Positions 55,787-64,000 of a DNA stretch of 64,000 nt are shown here, piece by piece. Every line of letters starts with the position of its first letter. Position 1 is the first letter of the stretch. Position numbers and translations under genes: made by a program. The stretch covers positions 5,613,434 through 5,677,433 of the forward strand of contig NC_092795.1 of NCBI RefSeq assembly GCF_918797505.1, in the 5' to 3' direction. Below the pieces are notes generated by a model, which saw only the letters and a program-made list of their open reading frames with translations, was not told the origin of the DNA and did not search any database. The stretch comes from Bemisia tabaci. Lineage: Eukaryota > Arthropoda > Insecta > Hemiptera > Aleyrodidae.

Positions 55787-58700
55787 TTTAAATCTATGGA
55801 GAACTCAAAACTATTTTGCTTCGTTCCAAGTCCGTGCACTTAGGTCCTTTCAGTTGAAACTGCTGTCCAAATGTGACTTATAGAGCACTTATTCAACGTT
55901 CGCGTGCAATAGAACCGAATAGTTTCCTTTTCTCTTTTTTGACCGATGTGCCACACGTGGCGGTATCCATCACTGTCTGTCCATGAGAATAAGTGGGTGG
56001 CGGTGGCGGTATACTTTACGTGTTCACACCGGAATAGCAGAGTTTTCCTGCTTTGCGAATTTTCTGCATTTTCCCTATCCTATCTAGGTGAAACCGATTT
56101 ACCAATTTCAAAATACTTAGTGTCGTTTGAAAGTGCACAAAATTATCTTGACCCCGTTCTTACTTGGAGAGTTCGCTATTCACTCTGGGAATCGATTTAT
56201 TGAGAAAACTAATAGGTTTTTTATTTTCGATTGATGTGGCTTGCCAAAATATGTTCATATCAATCTGAGCACTAGTGTAATATTAATCCTTTTTTCTCAA
56301 AGTATCTGCAGGAATTTTTCTGGAGCATAAAAAGTAGACCAGTATGTTATTGAAGTACCACAAAACTAGATCAATATGACCATTTTAAAAAGTACATATC
56401 TAACGTTCCTATGCGTTGTGATTAGCTTCTTGGAGAAAAAGTCAGTTACTGAGAAGAAAAATTTATATCAATTAAAACGTTTGCTTTTTGCTAATTGCTT
56501 AGGCATCATACATTAATTGCGGTTTTGCATATTTGCTTTCCATCACATACATATAAATAATATAAACTCCAACTGGACTCGACCGTGCTTGCGAGGATTA
56601 ATGTGAGGAAGTTAAGCGAGATGGCCCTTAAGATGGAACAAATAAAACGAGGTAAAATTGACCCTCTGAGAGTATTTCAAAGCAGTAAAATGATACATCG
56701 CGATTTCAGATGATAGATAAAAACTCAGATGAAGTTTGGCGGTTTACAGAACGAGCTATTGAGAGTTGTTGTGCACAGAATGTTCGACTAAGACATGCAA
56801 ATTTTGATGGGTAAATCGACAAATTATTAGTTTTAACGGTTGTTTCGTCAAAGAAAATCAAATAACATAACCCATGCAACCACTTTTAAATGTTCAAATT
56901 TTGTAAGCAATGAAAGAATAAGCTCTTAAAGTCTCCACGTCATGTCCAATCATGACATTGCCTCGTCCTACTGTTCGGTGCCGTTGTTAGCTTTAGGAAC
57001 GACTCAATTCAAACGCTTACAACATCGTTCATACTATGAATATGCGGCTTGAAATTTTGATGCAGTGTTCGTAACTGTTTTAAAGGGCGTTCCGGAGAAA
57101 AATCAAATATTCCCCACTTTAACAATCCAAGCACTGTCCTCTCGGCTCAAGGAGTCATAATTTTGGTTCATTCTGTAAATATTCTTCCATGGTTTGGTTT
57201 GATTTCAAAGCTTGGTCATCCAAATCGTTTATACCAAGATTTCGATTATATGCACCGAATACTACGACCGTTATACAGAAACCAGCTGAAAATCTGCGAT
57301 GAAAGTCACGGGTCTAGATGCTTCATTGCCATACACTGTAATTTTAATACTTGCTCACTTAATCAATCGTGTAGTTTCACTAGAATTTACCGGAGCAATA
57401 GACCAGATTTGTTTTCATAAACATAATTCGAACGGATTATAAAAACCTGCCTGTTCTTATAAAATTTCTTGATCGAATCGATATTGATATTTTCCCGTTT
57501 ATCTATTGCTATCGATCCGTCGATTTTGTACTAATTAAATCAACCCGTTCGGTAAAAATCCCTCATTTGTGTGTGGCCCAAGTGGGCCTGCCATTTTACA
57601 ATGATACCACTATTCGACCACGAGGAAGCTCGGGTGGCCTAAACTAAATATTGATGGCGGACTGTTATGGCATTAAAATAACATCTCCGGTTCGGTAAAA
57701 AGCTATTTTATTTCCTCATTACTTACTTCTCTTCTTCCTCTTTTTCTTTATCATTGCTCTTATCTTCCTCTCTTTTCTCATCTCTTCTCTTTTTTCTTCT
57801 TTTCCTTTCCCTTCATCTAAATTTTACGCTCTTGTTTTTTGCTACTCTCTTCATCTTTTTCCTCGTTTCATGACTCACAAAACCCTTAAAACAGCGTAAG
57901 AGTAGCATTAACATTACGGACCCTTTTTAGGTAAACGGAAAATGCGCTTGAGTCCCAATTCAGACTTAATCTTCATACGATTAGTACTAGACTATTAAAA
58001 TGCCAAGAAAAGCCCAGCATTAAAAATTTAAGTAAATTGACGCAATTACGACGAAAATTAAATAGTGTCAATAAAAAATTCACCGATATAGACCGTCTGC
58101 TATTATATCGGTGATACCACCGTACTCACATTTCATATTACCTCACAATTTTTCCCCCACTTGGTTCCATCGGTTCCATCTACGACGTCATACATGATTG
58201 ACAAATCTGAAATTAGAAATATTAACTTTTTTTTCTTCTTTGGCTTTAATTTTATTCCATTTTTGCCACGTGTAAAGGTGAAAAAAAAAAAAAAAAAAAT
58301 GAAAATTAAAGTTATGCCTGACGTCCGAAAACCAGCGATGACGGCTCGACCCTACGATACGCGGTGTCGAATTTCTCCTCTCAATTCACGCGATCGTAGA
58401 GTGGGGCTCAAACATTTGACAACAAACGTCCATCAGGCTTATTCCTGGTAATTGTACAGAAATCCGATTTCCTATGGCTTTGATCGCCAACTCCAAAAGG
58501 CCTTTGTTGTGTCGAGCGTAATTATGTTTGCTCAGCTGTACTGCTGTGTTAAAGAAAAACGCCGTATCGGCATCCGGGCGTTGTCAAATTTCTGTTGATG
58601 AAATACGAATTTCCTGGAAAAATTCAAATTCAAATAATTTTTGTCCGTAATTGAATGTGGTGCGTGTAAAAATGTCAAAGAAAAATATCCAGATGTGACC

Positions 58701-59053
58701 GTCTACTGAAAAAGAGACCGTAGTCCAGAAAGGACGTATCCATGGAAAATTTGCTGAAACAAAAAGTATTTGCTTTTTTTGATAATGCCTCATTAACTGA
58801 GTTCAAGGTATGTTTTACAATTGTTTTCCGATGTAGGGAATTTGAGAAAAATAGAAGTAGATACTATAGGACACCTAGACAATAAGAGGAAGTCCTTGTG
58901 CTTCTCAGAAATGACTAAAAACCAAGCAGTAGACTATTTTTTTCTTTACACATGACCGAAGTAGAATGCAACGCTGCATTTTTTGCAAAAAAAAGTGTTC
59001 ATGGGGGATGTTTCGCGTCAATGTGATAGTTTGTTACCATTTTTGAGAAATCG

Positions 59054-59264
59054 CACCGAAAAAAAAGTGAAGTTGATTTAATATTATGGATGTAAAAAGA
59101 GTGTGCGAGAACTTATAAAATGCTGAATCACCAGCCACGGCAGTTAGTTTTACATCTTGGCATTGCTAAAGTAACTGCTGAAGCGGGTGATTCAGCATTT
59201 TATAAGTTCTTGCAAACATTTTTTACATCCAGGATGTTAAGTCAACTTGCCTTTTTTCTCGGTG
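59054..59264. mobile_element. M2 MITE (copy D)
   Basis: Counterpart of 43532-43742, with CG on both sides. Confidence 0.88.
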
Positions 59265-59850
59265 CGGGCTCTTGGGTTTTTTCTCCTTTTTGCCTCAAGA
59301 CGTCTCACTTCGTAACTCCCTTAACGAAAGGGCGTATCTCCATTTTACGCGCGATTTTTGGTGTCGATATAAATTATGATTTTTAGGAGTCACGTGGAAA
59401 TAGTCATACGCCCTCACTTTAGAGGATAGGCGATCTATACTGTCAAAAAGAAATGTTTTACTACAGACACTTTGGCAACAATCAAATGTTCATACGGTGT
59501 TTTTCCTCAGCACGACAGTATCCGGGAAGCAAGTATGCAAAAAATAAGGATTAGTCCGATCGATCGCCAAGTGGTCGTCCGGTCCGCAGTCACACTGTTT
59601 GCGTCCCTCCCCCTAAATTTTTGCTCCTCTGATGCAAGGGCGTAACTGCACTTCCGCAAGAGAGCTCCAAATAGCATTGAGTTACACGAGAGATGGGGCT
59701 CGACTTAAAATGTAAGGACGTCTCACGTCAGCGGATCGAGTGTCGATTTCGCGCTGCAGTCCCTCACATCTCACATAGATTTTAAGGTGATTTGATGGAC
59801 GCCATATTTTGTGTCAGAGCGACTCGTGATATAGTATCTCATCGGTTAGT

Positions 59851-60165
59851 TACATTTTTACGGCTACTCGTCATTTTTTCCGAATTTTAAGATCGCAATT
59901 CTGTTGTCAGGAGACTAAAAAATTCACTTACTAATTTTGACAAGCAAGTTCAACGTAATGAAGGCGTGGTTTTTTCAGAGAGAAAAAATCGTATTCGATA
60001 CTAATATCGAAACTGGACTTGAATGCGATATTTTCTGTCTAAAAAAACCACGGCCATATTACGTTGAATTTGTTTGTCAAAATTGATACGTGAATTTTTT
60101 AGTCTCCTGACAACAGGCTTGCGATTTCAAAATTCGGAAAAAATGACGAGTGGCGAAAAAATGGA
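59851..60165. mobile_element. 315-bp inverted-repeat element (copy D)
   Basis: Counterpart of 44329-44643 with no differences seen. Confidence 0.75.
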
Positions 60166-61080
60166 ATCAATCGATGCGATTTGGTTCCATTTTTGGACCC
60201 AATCTACCCGCATTCATTCTAGGTCAGTTGCACTAAGCTTACAATTTTGGTAAGTTTTGGTATTTTGATGATTTTTGATCATAATAGATCGGCAAAAACT
60301 AAGAACTGTCCAAATATCAAGTTTCTACATCCAATGTTAACGGAGTTGGCGCCCTTCGAACCCCGAATTAACCGCGATGGTGCATGCCAGTGTCCCTTAG
60401 TTTTATTCGTATCTTACGTGGAACCACTGCAAAGTATTGTGTGTTGATCAAACCAATGTGGATGATATCATGATATTTAGTGCCGCGGTGGATGACGTCA
60501 TTTACCGTCTCTTTTGTACGTGTCTCCACTTGAGCCCTATTCTCCGTCTAACTCTATTCTTTCCAGGGCTTACGTTGACATGCAGATACGCCCTTACGTC
60601 AGAGGAGAAACGAATTATGAAAGTGCTAAATTTGCTCCCACATTCCGTCGGATTAAACTGCAGCATGGCTATTGTTAGCCGGATTACAGGAATGGGCGTT
60701 GCTCGGAAACTTGAGCCTTTCTCCATCATAGACCGAGCGGCGACAAGAAGATAGTCTTCTTGCCTTTCATGTGAGGCAGATATTTTACTTCCCTGGATAT
60801 TTTTAACGACTCTCTGTCCCAACTCCTGTCTCCGAGGTTTCACGCACTTTAAGAGAGCAGGCATACACTGTCGTTGGGATAATTCATGGGCTTCTTACTT
60901 CCATGGACCACACGGAGAAAAATGTATGGCTTTATACTAAATAGTGGTTCATATAAAACACCACTAATAGTCGTAAATGAACTAATGATTCTCAGTCTGT
61001 GAACCATACTAAGGTATCTCGTCCATACTAAGGTATACATACCGGTCCCCGACGTAAATAGCCTGGTCGCTGATCGTCGT

Positions 61081-61081
<1 letters not shown>

Positions 61082-61139
<58 letters not shown>
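61082..61139. repeat. (AACT)n microsatellite (copy D)
   Basis: About 14 units, 8 bp shorter than in copy C. This is the largest length difference between the copies. Confidence 0.97.
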
Positions 61140-63569
61140 AGAACCAACTATTATATGTTGCCTTTACTACTATTAGTGGTGTTCCATAGGAGCCCACTAA
61201 TTGGTTTAAAAGCCTTTTCTCAGTGCACTAGAAAAGGAAATTTTGGACGGAACGTTGTAATAAGGGACTTTTAACTTTGATTCATTTATAATCCACCCAT
61301 CCACATAGGGAATCTATTGGCGCTATATGTTGCTTTTATAAAAAGAATCAGAAATAACAGTCCCTCAATGTAAAATGTAGCTCTATTAAAGTATCACAAC
61401 AACGGATTTTCATGCAAATTTTACGCCAGACACGTTAAAGTTGTGTTTGAAAAGCCTAAAATTAAGTAATAAATAAGAATCTGTGTTAAAGTTCTTTGGA
61501 CAATGCGAAAAAAAAGTCCGATGGAATATAAACCAAACTTTAGTTCATCGAGCCATCACCAAGCATCTTCCTCAAAAGGGTGACAATACATGCATTAATT
61601 CATCATAACCCTGCAATTTCGTACCCTGAAGTGTTAGCAGATTGATTATTAATATTGATAGACAAAGCAATTGACAAGGGAGAAAAAGAGAAAACAGAGC
61701 GATTCTATTGGAGGCGGATGGTTGCGATGGATAAAGCATGTATGTAATAGAATAACTTACGGCAACCCTTAAGATACCCTATAGCTAGTCCATAATTTCC
61801 TCCCTTGTCTATAGCATTCTTGTCATAGCATTAAACCGCCCCGTTTCAACAAATCAGATCGCTCAATTTTCTCTTTCTTTTTTTCGTTAGTCACTTTGTC
61901 TATGAATCGCAATAATCAGTAGGGAGCTTGGAATTTTGAACAGCACCCCTCACCACAACTCTCCTTGAGTTTGAAACTTCACACCGTCATAACTCCAGTT
62001 TGGCGCAACAAACAAATCGCTCATCGAACTCCCCAATGCTCCGGTGTCAACAATTCAATTTTGAGTTTTCGCGGACCCAGAATTTTTCATCAAAATTTGA
62101 GCTGCCTTAATAAACTCGTGGGCGTCTACATTCGCCCGTGGGTTCGAAGCGAGAAATGAGACACTCGGAAAACGCAAAGCACACACAAACCGGTTCGTTC
62201 CGGCGAATAATTCGGGCATTACGGGAATAACGAGCGTACAGTTTGCACTAACTTGAGGTTTAAAAAAAAAACACCGAGTATTGTCGGGCCAAAAATGGAG
62301 ATCCGTCGGGAATTTGGACCCGGCGAACTCTCTTTCTTTCTCCTGGAGGAGCGAAACAGAACAACAAAAATAAAAACACAATTATATAAAGTAAATACTG
62401 CACAAAAGCTCCGCTCATGATATAGTTTGCCTGGTCCCAGTTCGCCGAGACTGAGGCACTTACTTCGGTCCCCCCGGCGGCTCCCAGGTTTTTTCGGTCC
62501 CTTTAACAGAATCGTAAGGGAAAACGCCCTATGATCCTCCCAGGGTTGCCACATTCCCTTCGATAAAATACGAATTCATTGGTAAATTTGCATATATTTA
62601 ATTCCAATTTTTTAAACAATTTTCTTCGCAATGTAATCTAAAATACCCGAAAATGTCAAGGAAAAATATGCCTAGTTTCCCTCGAGAATACATGTTATAT
62701 CCGGGGAAATTTGGCAACTCTCGAATGGACGTAAGGCGTTCTACCCCTAGCACGGCAGAGCAGAGCAGGGGCGTGCAGTTTGCGTAAATATGATTTATGT
62801 AAACTCGGAAACCTGAGCTGTTTGCATAAGCGCCGTTCGCGAATAACCGTCGCAAATACGGAGGCGTATTTTTTCGCGGTTCCTCCCCTTCCCGCGGGGG
62901 TAAAATAGAGTAGGCGTGTGGTGCCGATGAGCTCTGCGATAAGTGGGCTAAGACACGGCACGGGAAACAATGTGCATGTATTCGTGCTCAAGCGAACCAT
63001 GCGCAGTTACACGGAAAAAAGTATCACAATCCTAACTGTATTCCTGGCTGATTTTACCGCCAGATGTAAGAGTAGTTGCACCCCTCAGAGGTGCAGTTAA
63101 GTCTGCCGAAAGAATCGTTAAATCAACCATACCTCTAGCCAGTGCAACTACTCTCATACCATCCCTGATGAAAATTGGCAGTAGAATCTGTGTTCCAAAA
63201 TACCATAAACCTAAAGCCGGCTGTAAGATTTTCAATAGCTTCTATAGCCGGCTGCACAATTTCTTATAGCCTTTTATAGCCGATGGCAATTGAGCAACAG
63301 CCAGGCGATAAAGTGTATGCTAAATGTTCATTACGGATGCTAGGACTGTTTTTGGATTACTTCTCTGTTTTTGGGCCGTAGTATCTTGATTTATTTTGCG
63401 CGGAAAGCTTCGTACTTCGGAAGGATGCCTGCCAATGCCATTCCTAATATGTTGGAGCGCCTTCAATTTCGTATGATACTGTGCAATACCTCTGGTGTGA
63501 AATAGTTGCTTCAAGCGCCGTGGCACGCTGCGGCGCGGCGGGCGGGCAGCCAGCGCAAAAAGCGCCTCA

Positions 63570-63643
63570 GCGCCTACAAACCTAACAGGGATACTTCACG
63601 CATTTCGCCATGCGTGAAGTATCCCTGTTAGGTTTGTAGGCGC
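63570..63643. repeat. M10 74-bp palindrome (copy D)
   Basis: Identical to 48056-48129. Confidence 0.88.
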
Positions 63644-64000
63644 TGATGCGCGCTTATCGCTGGCAGCACGCCGCTCCGCTCTGTGTTAGACTCCAATATA
63701 ATCTTGCGGAGTCAGCGTTTTTCAACTCATGATTTTGAAATGTTTGCACATCCTGTATGGATTATTCTCATTTTAATTGATGAAAAAAAAATATGTATTA
63801 AAGGAAAATATAATGTGTGTTTTGTGAATATTATGGTGGTTCCGTATCAAACTAAATGATTTCCAAAGCACACGAATTTCTACAATTTCTTATAGCCTTT
63901 TATAGCCGATGGCGATAAAGTGTAAAGCCCGGCAATAGAAACTATAGCCCGGCTGCATACTTTTTTATCGCTTCGTATAGCCCGGCTATATGATTTGCCC

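Larger units (their letters stand above)
54524..64000 (+). repeat. Direct duplication copy D, cut by the window end
   Basis: Same order and orientation as copy C with an offset of 15,520-15,522 bp, dropping to 15,514 after the AACT array. Every element of copy C recurs: diverged M7 (about 55257-55522), poly-T (55743-55783), polypyrimidine (57703-57872), split M3 (58540-59521), 315-bp palindrome, M9 (61645-61921), M3 (62506-62761) and the 'tatagcc' element (from 63010). Confidence 0.95.

Noticed and set aside
1..64000. tRNA, rRNA or other structured RNA genes
   Set aside because: No A/B-box pair, cloverleaf or rRNA block could be recognised by eye. A covariance-model scan would be needed to be sure.

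Overview
This window reads as repeat-rich nuclear DNA of an insect. The evidence is AT-rich intergenic sequence, an exon with canonical AG/GT borders, two animal gene families (a divergent ionotropic receptor and a ciliary/pteropsin-type opsin), a LINE endonuclease fragment, and a very dense load of short inverted-repeat transposons (MITEs). There are no operons, Shine-Dalgarno sites, CRISPR arrays or prophage genes. A sap-feeding hemipteran such as a whitefly would fit the look of the repeats and the receptor, but that is an impression and not proven here.

Layout. 1-5.9 kb: a minus-strand divergent ionotropic receptor (1457-4893) that is now a pseudogene. It has an in-frame stop, a one-base frame change and a 1094-bp hAT-type element (2408-3501) inserted just before the pore loop. 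5.9-10.4 kb: MITEs, a trinucleotide tract and a 272-bp tandem repeat. 10.45-27.80 kb: an abutting head-to-tail tandem duplication of about 8.67 kb (copies A and B) made of transposons, with uneven identity between the copies. 27.8-35.9 kb: more dispersed MITEs and unassigned sequence. 36.0-36.16 kb: one opsin exon (TM2-TM3). 37.4-38.1 kb: a GC-rich island with a G-rich minisatellite. 39.00-48.49 kb and 54.52-64.00 kb: a second, almost identical direct duplication of at least 9.48 kb (copies C and D, about 15.5 kb apart). Between them lie a truncated LINE endonuclease (50563-50886), an approximately 1.1-kb inverted-repeat element (51115-52190) and a 1.2-kb near-perfect palindrome (53020-54224).

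Repeat families used below, named for this window only. M1: about 125-bp palindrome with GGACGTATTT ends. M2: ends CACCG/CACGG/CACTGG followed by A-runs, 2-bp target duplications. M3: about 255 bp, ends CTGCCGTGCTAAGG. M4: about 250 bp, ends GCGTTGGGTGCAG. M5: hAT-type, ends CAGTGGCGTG. M6: hAT-type, ends CANTGGCGGATCC, 8-bp duplications. M7: about 255 bp, ends TCGACGGTGAAAC, TA duplication. M8: TGGACTGCATTTTG ends. M9: about 260 bp, ends around GACAAA. M10: 74-bp palindrome GCGCCTACAAACC. M11: ends GCCGCACAGTGGAT. R12: non-palindromic dispersed repeat.

How it fits together: almost no sequence here codes for a working protein. The interest lies in the dead receptor with a datable knock-out, in empty/occupied insertion sites preserved by the duplications (which fix the target duplications of M2, M6 and M7), in the two tandem duplications, and in the large foldback structures. 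I found no convincing new multi-gene system.
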